Origin: CALAED01 sp937891035
GTDB lineage: Bacteria > Actinomycetota > Actinomycetes > Streptosporangiales > Streptosporangiaceae
Reading direction: 5' to 3'
Length of the DNA stretch: 11,900 nt
NCBI GenBank assembly: GCA_035642125.1
Contig: DASQSZ010000336.1
Location: 1-11,900, forward strand
Below, piece by piece: positions 6,426 through 11,797 of this stretch; positions within the stretch are counted from its first letter, which is position 1; every line of letters starts with the position of its first letter. The position numbers were made by a program, and so were the translations under genes. Below the pieces are notes generated by a model. It did not search any database. It was not told the DNA's origin and saw only the letters and a list, made by a program, of their open reading frames with translations.

Positions 6426-7306
6426 TGGCCCATTCTCTCTTGCATCAGATGGTGGTCTCTGACCTGGTCTTGCCGCTCGCGCTCGCGCAGAAGCCCGACC
6501 AGCAGATCTTGCCCCGCTTCGGGGTCCGGCTCGCGAGCGACACCTGTCTGCGCGGCGACGTGATCGTGGCGGAGCGCGCGCGGCTGTCGGGCGACGGGTG
6601 GTACGCCAACGGGCCGCCGCTCTTGGTCGTCGAGGTGATGTCGCCGGCCTCGGCCCACAGCGATCTGGGCCCGAAGAAGCACATGTGGGCTCGGTTCGGC
6701 GTGCCGGCGCTGTGGGTCGTGGAGCCGGTCGGCCGGCTACCCAAAGTGCACGTGTTCGAACTCGAAGGTGGTGATCTCGTGGAGCGCGCCCACCTCTCGG
6801 GGGACAGGCCGTACCTCGTGACGCGACCGTTCGAGCTGAAGCTGGTGCCCGAGGAGATCTTCGATCAGCTGAGCAGGCGCCCACGGCCGCGCGGGCGGGC
6901 CGCCGACAAGGCCACCAAGACTGACAAGCGCGGCAAGGATCGGAGGATCATGACCGAGACGGACACGCGGACCGAGCGGACCGGGGCCGGCCTGCCATCG
7001 GCCGAACAGAAGATCCTCATCGACAGCTTCGGCCATCGCTGGCCGACGGGCGCGGAGAAGGTCGAGCTCTGGGACGGTTGTCCCGTCTTCTACGGCGTAT
7101 GGGACGAACGCGACGTCGAGATCGCCGGGCGCGCCTATCCCGGTCGCGTCGTCCGGCTGGACCAAGGGCCCGGCAGGCCCGGCACGCTCCGCGTCATGCC
7201 GGCCGAGGCGCCGCCGGAGCCGGCCGCGCCCGCCGAGCCGGCGGCCGCCGAGGCTCCGGACGATAGTGTTGATCATGACAATCGTACGGACCGGGGCGGC
7301 GAATAA
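6425..7306 (+). CDS. Uma2/DUF820-type nuclease-fold protein with an unusual C-terminal extension
   Basis: Residues about 1-150 match the Uma2 (DUF820) family, whose members have a PD-(D/E)XK-type nuclease fold but no well-established function. Visible landmarks are HQMVVSDL, ILPRFGVRLASDT at 28-40, GDVIV at 44-48 (the family usually has PDV), PPLLVVEVMSP at 64-74, DLGPKKHMWARFGVPALWVVEP at 80-101 and RPFELKLVPEE at 134-144. Candidate catalytic residues D45, E70 and K84/K85 are present. The usual first 40 or so residues (the YELxDGxLV strand region) are absent, and an in-frame TGA at 6392 rules out a longer start. A Lys/Arg-rich linker (151-175) leads to about 118 further residues I do not recognise, ending in an Ala/Pro/Glu-rich tail. 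No Shine-Dalgarno site precedes GTG 6425, so the start is uncertain; ATG 6449 is possible. Confidence 0.75.
   Translation: MAHSLLHQMVVSDLVLPLALAQKPDQQILPRFGVRLASDTCLRGDVIVAERARLSGDGWYANGPPLLVVEVMSPASAHSDLGPKKHMWARFGVPALWVVEPVGRLPKVHVFELEGGDLVERAHLSGDRPYLVTRPFELKLVPEEIFDQLSRRPRPRGRAADKATKTDKRGKDRRIMTETDTRTERTGAGLPSAEQKILIDSFGHRWPTGAEKVELWDGCPVFYGVWDERDVEIAGRAYPGRVVRLDQGPGRPGTLRVMPAEAPPEPAAPAEPAAAEAPDDSVDHDNRTDRGGE
6950..7306 (+). CDS. Possible separate gene, or internally initiated product, within the Uma2 frame
   Basis: GGAGG at 6942-6946 precedes an ATG at 6950, in frame with the Uma2 protein and just after its basic linker. The 118-residue product begins MTETDTRTERTGAGLPSAEQ. It has a compact middle with WPTGAEKVELWDGCPVFYG and WDERDVEIAGRAYPGRVVRL, then a low-complexity Ala/Pro/Glu tail. 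The family was not recognised. The three-base spacing is short but the site is the strongest in this stretch. Either this is a second gene whose predecessor lost its stop codon, or one gene makes both a long and a short protein. This is an alternative reading of the same bases as the preceding entry. Confidence 0.35.
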   Translation: MTETDTRTERTGAGLPSAEQKILIDSFGHRWPTGAEKVELWDGCPVFYGVWDERDVEIAGRAYPGRVVRLDQGPGRPGTLRVMPAEAPPEPAAPAEPAAAEAPDDSVDHDNRTDRGGE

Positions 7307-7335
7307 GCCAGTCCTCCAGCGTCGGTGAGGTGAGG

Positions 7336-7341
7336 TAGCGT
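7336..7341 (+). promoter_or_regulatory. Candidate -10 element for leaderless transcription of the MOSC gene
   Basis: TAGCGT fits TAnnnT and ends seven bases before ATG 7349, the spacing expected when transcription begins at the start codon. The nearest purine-rich site, GAGGTGAGG (7327-7335), is about 13 bases from the ATG, too far for a good ribosome binding site. No convincing -35 is seen. Confidence 0.35.
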
Positions 7342-7348
7342 CCCGGCC

Positions 7349-7993
7349 ATGGGCCAGGTCATTTCGGTGAACGTGGGACAGCCCGCCGACGTGCCCTGGG
7401 CGAAGACCCTCGGGCGCACCGCCATCGACAAGCGTCCCGTCACCAGCAGGGTAGCCGTCGGTCGCCTCGGCGTCGCCGGTGACGTACAGGTGGACAAACG
7501 CCACCATGGCGGGCCGGAACAGGCCGTGTACGCCTATGCCCGCGAAGACCTCGACTGGTGGGCCGCGCGACTCGGCGACGGTGAGCTGCGCAACGGGATC
7601 TTCGGCGAGAACCTGACCCTGCGCGGCGTCGACCCGAACGGTGCTCTGCTGGGCGAGCGCTGGCGCGTGGGCAGCGCATTGCTTGAAGTCACCGGGCCGC
7701 GGGTGCCATGCGGAGTGTTCCGCGCCTGGATGGACCGGCCGGGTTGGGTCGGCCGGTTCACGCGGGCCGAGCGCACCGGCGCTTACCTGCGAGTGCTCGA
7801 AGAGGGCGACGTCGCGGCCGGGGATCCCACCGTCATCGAGCACCGTCCCGAGCGCGGCACGAGCGTCACCGTCACCGAGGCCTTCCGCGCTTTCCACGGC
7901 GACCAGGACTTGATGCGCCGGATTCTCGCGCTTCCCGGCCACTCCGCCCGGTGGGACAAGGTGGCCGAGCGTGTGCTGCGGGGCCCTGCCTGA
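7349..7993 (+). CDS. MOSC-domain protein, YiiM-like
   Basis: MOSC domains bind or transfer sulfur and the molybdenum cofactor. YiiM-type members reduce N-hydroxylated substrates and protect against hydroxylated base analogues such as 6-N-hydroxylaminopurine. The 214-residue product has the family landmarks in order: TAIDKRPV at 24-31, LGVAGDVQVDKRHHGGPEQA at 40-59, FGENLTLRGV at 85-94, PRVPC at 117-121 with the invariant cysteine at 121, and GAYLRVLEEG at 144-153. The C-terminus, from TVTEAFRAFHGD at about 174, matches the three-helix domain of YiiM proteins. ATG 7349 is the natural start and gives full length. It lies 42 bases after the Uma2 gene. The MOSC family is clear; the in vivo substrate is not known from sequence. 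Confidence 0.9.
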   Translation: MGQVISVNVGQPADVPWAKTLGRTAIDKRPVTSRVAVGRLGVAGDVQVDKRHHGGPEQAVYAYAREDLDWWAARLGDGELRNGIFGENLTLRGVDPNGALLGERWRVGSALLEVTGPRVPCGVFRAWMDRPGWVGRFTRAERTGAYLRVLEEGDVAAGDPTVIEHRPERGTSVTVTEAFRAFHGDQDLMRRILALPGHSARWDKVAERVLRGPA

Positions 7994-7996
7994 CCG

Positions 7997-8027
7997 GCCG
8001 CACCCGTGCCCGCCCGGTGCGTGCGGC
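7997..8027 (+). terminator. Hairpin after the MOSC gene
   Basis: GCCGCAC (7997-8003) pairs with GTGCGGC (8021-8027) over a 17-base loop; an alternative stem CGCACC/GGTGCG uses 7999-8004 and 8016-8021. It begins three bases after the MOSC stop. It could terminate that transcript, consistent with the methyltransferase having its own promoter. No U-tract. Confidence 0.4.
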
Positions 8028-8070
8028 GGCGCATCCGGCCTCGCATCCTGCGCGACATGCGCTTTGTGCT

Positions 8071-8076
8071 GATACT
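8071..8076 (+). promoter_or_regulatory. Candidate -10 element for leaderless transcription of the methyltransferase gene
   Basis: GATACT matches the -10 consensus at four of six positions and ends six bases before GTG 8083. There is no Shine-Dalgarno site in front of that GTG, which fits a leaderless mRNA. No clear -35 is visible. Confidence 0.35.
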
Positions 8077-8082
8077 GGCGAT

Positions 8083-8886
8083 GTGGTGACTGACTTCGAC
8101 GCTTTTGAGCGCGTCATGTGGGCGGGGCGGGCGGCCGCCTACGAACGCGTCTTCGCGCGCATGACGGCCCATACCGCCGAAGCGCTCCTCGACGCGGTGG
8201 CGGCCGGCCGGCATACCGCGGTGCTCGATGTGGGAACCGGGCCCGGCACGGTCGCCTCGGTGGCGTGGCGGCGGGGCGCCCACGTCAGGGCGGTCGACGC
8301 TGACCCGCAGATGGTCGAGACGGCCGCGCGCAACGTGCCGGGTCTTGACGTCCGGCCGGCCCAGCTGCCGGAGCTGCCGTTCCCCGGCGCGACCTTCGAC
8401 GCCGTCGTCGGCAACTTCGTCATCAACCATGTCGGCTCGCCGGACGCCACGCTGGCCGAGCTGCGCCGGGTGCTGCGCCCAGGCGGCCGGCTCGCGCTCA
8501 CCTGCTGGCCGATGCCCGGCAGCACGGCGCAGTCGATCGTCAACGACGCGATGCGACGAGCCGGGGTGACCTGGCCGGAAGACGTTCCGGTGACGCCCTT
8601 CCAGACCTACGGCAACCCGGAGGCATTCCGCGCCTTGGTGTCCGGCGCCGGGTTCTCAGACGTGACGATCGACGAGATCAGCTGGGAGCACGTCGTGGAT
8701 CCCGAGCTGTGGTGGTCCGGTCCGCTGGCCGGCGTGGGCTCTACCGGCTACGTGCTCACCCGCCAGGATCAGGCCACGATCGCCCGCGTGCGGGCGGCCT
8801 ACATTGCCATGGCCGCGCGGTACGCCACCGAGGACGGCCGGGTGGCGTTGCCGGCCCGGGCACTGCTCGCCCGCGGCGTCCGCTGA
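8083..8886 (+). CDS. Class I SAM-dependent methyltransferase (Methyltransf_11 type)
   Basis: The 267-residue product has the Rossmann-type SAM-binding fold. Motif I is VLDVGTGPG at 47-55. The acidic end of strand 2 is AVDADPQM at 70-77, contacting the ribose of SAM. FDAVVGNFVINHV (105-117) is the motif IV region, and LRRVLRPGGRLALTCW at 127-142 is the typical post-motif helix and strand. The sequence resembles UbiE/ArsM-like small-molecule methyltransferases, but the substrate cannot be inferred. The frame is open far upstream, into the MOSC gene. GTG 8083 (or GTG 8086, one codon later) was chosen because VTDFDAFERVMWAGRAAAYE reads as a normal N-terminus and the non-overlapping arrangement is more likely. 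It lies 89 bases after the MOSC gene. Confidence 0.88.
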   Translation: MVTDFDAFERVMWAGRAAAYERVFARMTAHTAEALLDAVAAGRHTAVLDVGTGPGTVASVAWRRGAHVRAVDADPQMVETAARNVPGLDVRPAQLPELPFPGATFDAVVGNFVINHVGSPDATLAELRRVLRPGGRLALTCWPMPGSTAQSIVNDAMRRAGVTWPEDVPVTPFQTYGNPEAFRALVSGAGFSDVTIDEISWEHVVDPELWWSGPLAGVGSTGYVLTRQDQATIARVRAAYIAMAARYATEDGRVALPARALLARGVR

Positions 8887-8906
8887 CGCGGCGTCGCCCA
8901 GGACGC

Positions 8907-8940
8907 GGGGGCGGGGCGCCGGGGCCGCCCGGGACCGGGG
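8907..8940 (+). other. G-quadruplex-forming motif upstream of hemW
   Basis: Five G-tracts occur at 8907-8911, 8913-8916, 8921-8924, 8931-8933 and 8937-8940, with loops of one, four, six and three bases. This fits the canonical pattern of four or more G3+ runs with loops of one to seven. It occupies the gap between the methyltransferase stop and the hemW promoter region, on the hemW sense strand. Confidence 0.5.
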
Positions 8941-8970
8941 ACGCCGGTTCGAGCATCGGCACGTGGGCCG

Positions 8971-8976
8971 GACAAT
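8971..8976 (+). promoter_or_regulatory. Candidate -10 element for leaderless transcription of hemW
   Basis: GACAAT matches the -10 consensus at four of six positions and ends six bases before GTG 8983. A weak -35 candidate, TTCGAG (8948-8953), lies 17 bases upstream. GGAG at 8977-8980 is only two bases from the GTG, too close to act as a normal ribosome binding site. Confidence 0.35.
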
Positions 8977-8982
8977 GGAGAC

Positions 8983-10200
8983 GTGCCAGCGACATTGCCC
9001 GGCGGTGAGCCGGTGCCGGCCGATGGCGCGCTGCCCGGCGGCGCGCTGGACGGGCTCGGCACCCGTCCGTTCGGGTTCTACGTTCACGTGCCGTTCTGCG
9101 TGACGCGGTGCGGCTATTGCGACTTCAACACCTACACCGCCGCCGAGCTTGGGCCGGGCGCGACGCGTGAGTCGTACGCCGACACCGTGATCGCGGAGAT
9201 CAGGCTGGCGCGCCGGGTGCTTGGCGATGTGGATCTGCCGGTTCAGACGGTGTTCGCCGGCGGCGGTACGCCGACGCTGCTGGCGCCGGGCGACCTCGGC
9301 CGGGTGCTGGAAGCGATCCGCGCCGAGTTCGGCCTGGCGGCCGGCGCCGAGATCACCACCGAGGCCAACCCGGAGACGGTCGACCCCGCCGCTCTTGGCG
9401 GGCTCAAGGCGGCGGGCTTCACCCGGGTGTCGTACGGCATGCAAAGCGCCCGCCCGCACGTGCTGCGCGTGCTCGACCGCACGCATACCCCGGAACGGGT
9501 GCCGCGCGTCGTCCGATGGGCGCGGGAGGCCGGCTTCGAGCACGTCAACCTCGACCTGATCTACGGCACCCCGGGGGAGAGCGATGACGACTGGCGCGCC
9601 TCGCTCGACGCCGTGCTCGCGGCCGAGGTCGACCATGTCTCCGCGTACGCGCTCATTCTCGAGGAGGGCACCAGACTGGCCGCCCGGGTGCGCCGGGGCG
9701 AGCTCACCGCCCCGGACGACGACCTGATGGCTGATCACTACCTCATGGCCGACGAGGTGCTGGGCGCCCATGGCTTCGCGTGGTACGAGATCTCCAACTG
9801 GGCCGCCGGACCGGGCGCTCGTTGCCGGCACAACCTCCTGTACTGGACCGGCGCCGACTGGTGGGGGGCCGGCCCCGGTGCGCACAGCCACGTCGGCGGC
9901 ACGCGGTGGTGGAACGTCCAGCATCCGGCCGCCTACGCCGCGCGGCTGGCGGCGGGCGCCAGTCCGGCACACGCCAGGGAGGTGCTCGCGGCCGCGGACC
10001 GGCGGGTCGAGCGGATCATGCTGGAACTGCGGCTGGCGGAGGGCTGCCCGGTCGATCTGCTGGACGAGGCGGGCCGGCGGGCCGCCGAACGGGCGGTGGC
10101 GGACGGCCTGCTGCACATCGGCGCGTTCGCCACGGGTCGGGTCGTCCTGACCCTTCGCGGCAGGCTCTTGGCCGACGCGGTCATCCGGGCCCTGACCTAG
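8983..10200 (+). CDS. hemW: HemW, radical SAM heme chaperone (formerly called oxygen-independent coproporphyrinogen oxidase-like)
   Basis: HemW binds heme and delivers it to membrane respiratory proteins; it resembles HemN but is not the coproporphyrinogen dehydrogenase. The 405-residue product has the radical-SAM cluster motif CVTRCGYC with C39, C43 and C46, followed by DFNTY; HemN would have a further cysteine (CxC) here. Other landmarks are FAGGGTP at 91-97, TTEANPETV at 125-133, RVSYGMQS at 148-155, LDLIYGTPGES at 190-200 and the HNLLYW motif at 283-288 (HNxxYW, tied to heme handling in the family). The C-terminal domain is complete. GTG 8983 gives a normal N-terminus, but a start up to about 20 codons later cannot be excluded. 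The gene follows a non-housekeeping methyltransferase rather than lepA directly. Confidence 0.95.
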   Translation: MPATLPGGEPVPADGALPGGALDGLGTRPFGFYVHVPFCVTRCGYCDFNTYTAAELGPGATRESYADTVIAEIRLARRVLGDVDLPVQTVFAGGGTPTLLAPGDLGRVLEAIRAEFGLAAGAEITTEANPETVDPAALGGLKAAGFTRVSYGMQSARPHVLRVLDRTHTPERVPRVVRWAREAGFEHVNLDLIYGTPGESDDDWRASLDAVLAAEVDHVSAYALILEEGTRLAARVRRGELTAPDDDLMADHYLMADEVLGAHGFAWYEISNWAAGPGARCRHNLLYWTGADWWGAGPGAHSHVGGTRWWNVQHPAAYAARLAAGASPAHAREVLAAADRRVERIMLELRLAEGCPVDLLDEAGRRAAERAVADGLLHIGAFATGRVVLTLRGRLLADAVIRALT

Positions 10201-10204
10201 GCCA

Positions 10205-10225
10205 CCCGGCCACGCAGCGGCCGGG
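10205..10225 (+). terminator. hemW terminator hairpin
   Basis: CCCGGCC (10205-10211) pairs perfectly with GGCCGGG (10219-10225) around the loop acgcagc. It begins four bases after the hemW stop. No U-tract follows, as with the other hairpins here. Confidence 0.6.
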
Positions 10226-10335
10226 AAGGGGAGCGGCACGCGGTGGGGTATGGCTGCCACATGCAGGTCGCAGGCCGGCCTGGGCGCGAGAGCAGGGACA
10301 GTGACACATCGGGCCCGCCGGACGCAGAAGGGCTG

Positions 10336-10341
10336 AGGAGG
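10336..10341 (+). promoter_or_regulatory. Strong Shine-Dalgarno site before the small ORF
   Basis: AGGAGG, extended to GG at 10343, is the best ribosome binding site in the right half of the window. It is five bases from TTG 10347 (frame of the 129-residue protein) and ten to twelve bases from TTG 10354 (frame of the small ORF). Codon bias favours the second reading. Confidence 0.55.
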
Positions 10342-10353
10342 GGTCATTGAGCG

Positions 10354-10458
10354 TTGAAGAAGTCGCCGAACAAGAAGGTGAGCCACCGGTGCGGCACCAA
10401 CACCACGGTCGCGATGTGCTCGATGAGCAGGCGTCGTGTCGCGAGGTTCCAGCGGTAA
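10354..10458 (+). CDS. Small basic peptide, 34 residues, unrecognised
   Basis: A TTG start opens a 34-codon frame ending in TAA at 10456-10458. About 32 of 34 codons end in G or C, against about 60% for the overlapping frame of the next gene over the same bases, so this is the better coding candidate. The peptide begins with the lysine-rich MKKSPNKKVS, has a middle CGTNTTVAMCS with two cysteines, and ends in the arginine-rich RRRVARFQR. It has no hydrophobic segment or signal peptide. The AGGAGGGG ribosome site ends ten bases before the TTG, and an in-frame TGA at 10348 excludes a longer start. The next ATG begins five bases after its stop, suggesting coupling. Function unknown; it could be a translated leader. 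Confidence 0.45.
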   Translation: MKKSPNKKVSHRCGTNTTVAMCSMSRRRVARFQR

Positions 10459-10463
10459 GCGGC

Positions 10464-10853
10464 ATGGCCGACACGCACACGGAGGCCGAATTCGGCGGGG
10501 TCGCCGGTGGCGCGCACTGGTGGCCCGTGGGTTTCGGAAATCGGGACGGGGATGTGGTGCAGGCATGGGCCTGCCCGTTACCTGCCGACTTCGCCGATCG
10601 GCTCGAGAAAGACGAGGAGGGGCTTCGGCAGGAGACGGCCGAACAGGCCGCGGCCGAGGGCGGCAGGCTGATCGAGGCCAATCGGGTCATGGTGGACGGC
10701 AGGCCCGCGTTTCGCAGGATCGTGCGGTTGCCATCCGGGGCCTTTCCCGCCGCGGTGTACGTGGCGGCACTGGTCGTGCCGCTCGATAGCGATGTCGGTG
10801 TGGAGATCACGGTCACGTGCGGCGCGATCGGAGATCTCCTTGGCGGCTGGTAG
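10464..10853 (+). CDS. Hypothetical protein, 129 residues
   Basis: I do not recognise the family. The product is acidic in the middle (ADRLEKDEEGLRQETAEQAAAEGG, about 44-67, which looks like a helix) and is flanked by AHWWPVGF at 17-24 and a strand-rich C-terminal half including VMVDGRPAFRRIVRLP at 75-90. It has no signal peptide or clear membrane segment. ATG 10464 was chosen because high G/C at third codon positions in this frame begins about there. A TTG at 10347 with a good ribosome site would give 168 residues, but the extra 39 codons have poor codon bias and overlap the better small ORF. No good Shine-Dalgarno site precedes the ATG, which fits coupling to the small ORF five bases upstream. 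It converges on the XRE regulator. Confidence 0.6.
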   Translation: MADTHTEAEFGGVAGGAHWWPVGFGNRDGDVVQAWACPLPADFADRLEKDEEGLRQETAEQAAAEGGRLIEANRVMVDGRPAFRRIVRLPSGAFPAAVYVAALVVPLDSDVGVEITVTCGAIGDLLGGW

Positions 10854-10885
10854 CCAGACCAGGCCGAGCGACCGGCCGGGCAAAA

Positions 10886-10909
10886 ACGTCGCTCCATCCG
10901 GGACGACGT
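10886..10909. terminator. Weak hairpin between convergent genes
   Basis: ACGTCG (10886-10891) pairs with CGACGT (10904-10909) over a 12-base loop. It lies in the 86-base gap between the 129-residue protein gene and the XRE gene, where transcripts from both strands must end. The stem is short and has no U-tract. Confidence 0.3.
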
Positions 10910-10939
10910 CGACGGGAGCTCACCTGCCGGGGCGCCCGC

Positions 10940-11398
10940 TCAGGACTGCGGGCCGGCGGTGATGCGGATGGTGGGCATGAGCCGCTCCATGATGCGACGC
11001 GCCCTGGACAGTCCGCCCTGTCCCTGATCGGCGCTGAGGAGGAGGCCGGTGGCGGGGGGCGGAACGGCGGTGTAGGGGCGGCGGGGCAGGCGAGCGGCGT
11101 CGATGAGCCACCAGTTTTCTCGCCCGTTCGGCGTCTCGAGCACGATGCGGTCGGGCGGCGGGAAGTCGGCAAGCGAGCTGAGCGGCTCTCCCCTTATGAG
11201 CCGGTCAAGTTCGGCGAGCGAGATTCCGAGCACGGCGGCGATGGCGGGGCGCCGTTTGGCATTGATGCCCGTGGCGCCGGTTTCCCATTGGGAAACGGTG
11301 TGCTTGGTAACGCCGAGTTCTTCGGCGAACGCTTCTTGGTTGAACCCGGCCAGTTTGCGGGCTTGTGCCAATCCGGGGCGTCTCGTCATCCTTTGCAT
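10940..11398 (-). CDS. XRE-family helix-turn-helix transcriptional regulator
   Basis: The 152-residue product has an N-terminal lambda-repressor-type HTH (HTH_3), residues about 9-68. The scaffold helix is GFNQEAFAEELGV (18-30), the recognition helix region is TKHTVSQWETG (31-41), and LGISLAELDRLI (57-68) closes the domain. The remaining 80 or so residues (FPPPDRIVLETPNG, ENWWLIDAARLPRRPY) match no ligand-binding or peptidase domain I know. Two ATGs, 11398 and 11389, are possible starts; neither has a well-spaced Shine-Dalgarno site, and the first gives the longer N-terminus. A TAACAT (11412-11407, minus strand) eight bases upstream could be the -10 of a near-leaderless transcript. Another promoter lies about 100 bases further upstream. 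It probably regulates itself, the divergent gene at 11798, or both. Confidence 0.85.
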   Translation of the reverse strand: MQRMTRRPGLAQARKLAGFNQEAFAEELGVTKHTVSQWETGATGINAKRRPAIAAVLGISLAELDRLIRGEPLSSLADFPPPDRIVLETPNGRENWWLIDAARLPRRPYTAVPPPATGLLLSADQGQGGLSRARRIMERLMPTIRITAGPQS

Positions 11399-11457
11399 TA
11401 CACGAGATGTTAGCTGTAGCCACTACTCTTCTCGCCTAATTGGAACCGGGCCTGAAC

Positions 11458-11469
11458 TTGTTGTAACAA
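11458..11469. promoter_or_regulatory. TTGTT-gt-AACAA inverted repeat, candidate operator
   Basis: Five-base inverted arms separated by two bases lie between the XRE start codon and its predicted promoter. XRE repressors commonly bind short dyads like this near their own promoters. There is no direct evidence that this is the target. Confidence 0.3.
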
Positions 11470-11501
11470 TGTAATAACCGAGGTGCGCGGCTTCGTTGCC
11501 C

Positions 11502-11530
11502 ATAATTTCGGACGTATCGGACTTGATCAA
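11502..11530 (-). promoter_or_regulatory. Candidate sigma-70-type promoter for the XRE gene
   Basis: On the minus strand TTGATC (11530-11525) is followed after exactly 17 bases by AATTAT (11507-11502). Each element matches four of six consensus positions, unusually good for this genome. It predicts transcription from about 11495 and a leader of about 100 bases. The -35 lies inside the palindrome CTTGATCAAG, and a TCGGAC direct repeat occupies the spacer, so a bound repressor could block it. Confidence 0.4.
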
Positions 11531-11797
11531 GATAAAACCTTGCCAACACCCAATCGACAGTCAGAATTTAATCATCTACCTCTCGGTAGCCCATACGAAA
11601 CCCTGATTGCCGCGCCCCCTCCTTGTTCGGTGAGATCGTGCCATGACGTTGTCGGCACTACCTGGTCCATGTCGCACTGGGCGCGCTGAACGGACCGTGC
11701 GCAGCCCGTCCGTATCCCCGTTCGCCGGCTCGGTGCCCATTGATTGATCAGCCGGGAAAAGTCATCTTCGTTCTCACTTGGCTCCTGGAGCACGCTC

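Larger units (their letters stand above)
11399..11797. other. AT-rich intergenic regulatory region
   Basis: About 400 bases without a convincing gene separate the divergent XRE gene and the partial gene at the right edge. Over 11441-11580 the hand-counted G+C is about 46%, far below the neighbouring genes. It holds a minus-strand promoter, a TTGTT/AACAA dyad, the 10-bp palindrome CTTGATCAAG (11522-11531) and a TCGGAC direct repeat (11508-11513 and 11517-11522). TTGATCA occurs at 11523-11529 and again at 11744-11750. Frames open here have poor codon bias. Confidence 0.55.

Noticed and set aside
10347..10463. TTG 10347 as the start of a 168-residue version of the hypothetical protein
   Set aside because: The ribosome site is well spaced, but the extra 39 codons show only about 60% G/C at third positions, while the other frame over the same bases shows about 94%. 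Kept as an alternative in the entry for the gene.
8656..10566. 636-codon open frame on the minus strand opposite hemW
   Set aside because: Same shadow effect. It covers a certain radical-SAM gene, has low-complexity Arg/Pro/Gly composition and spans three separate gene boundaries.
11483..11689. 68-codon plus-strand frame in the AT-rich region
   Set aside because: Poor third-position bias, no ribosome site and no recognisable motif.
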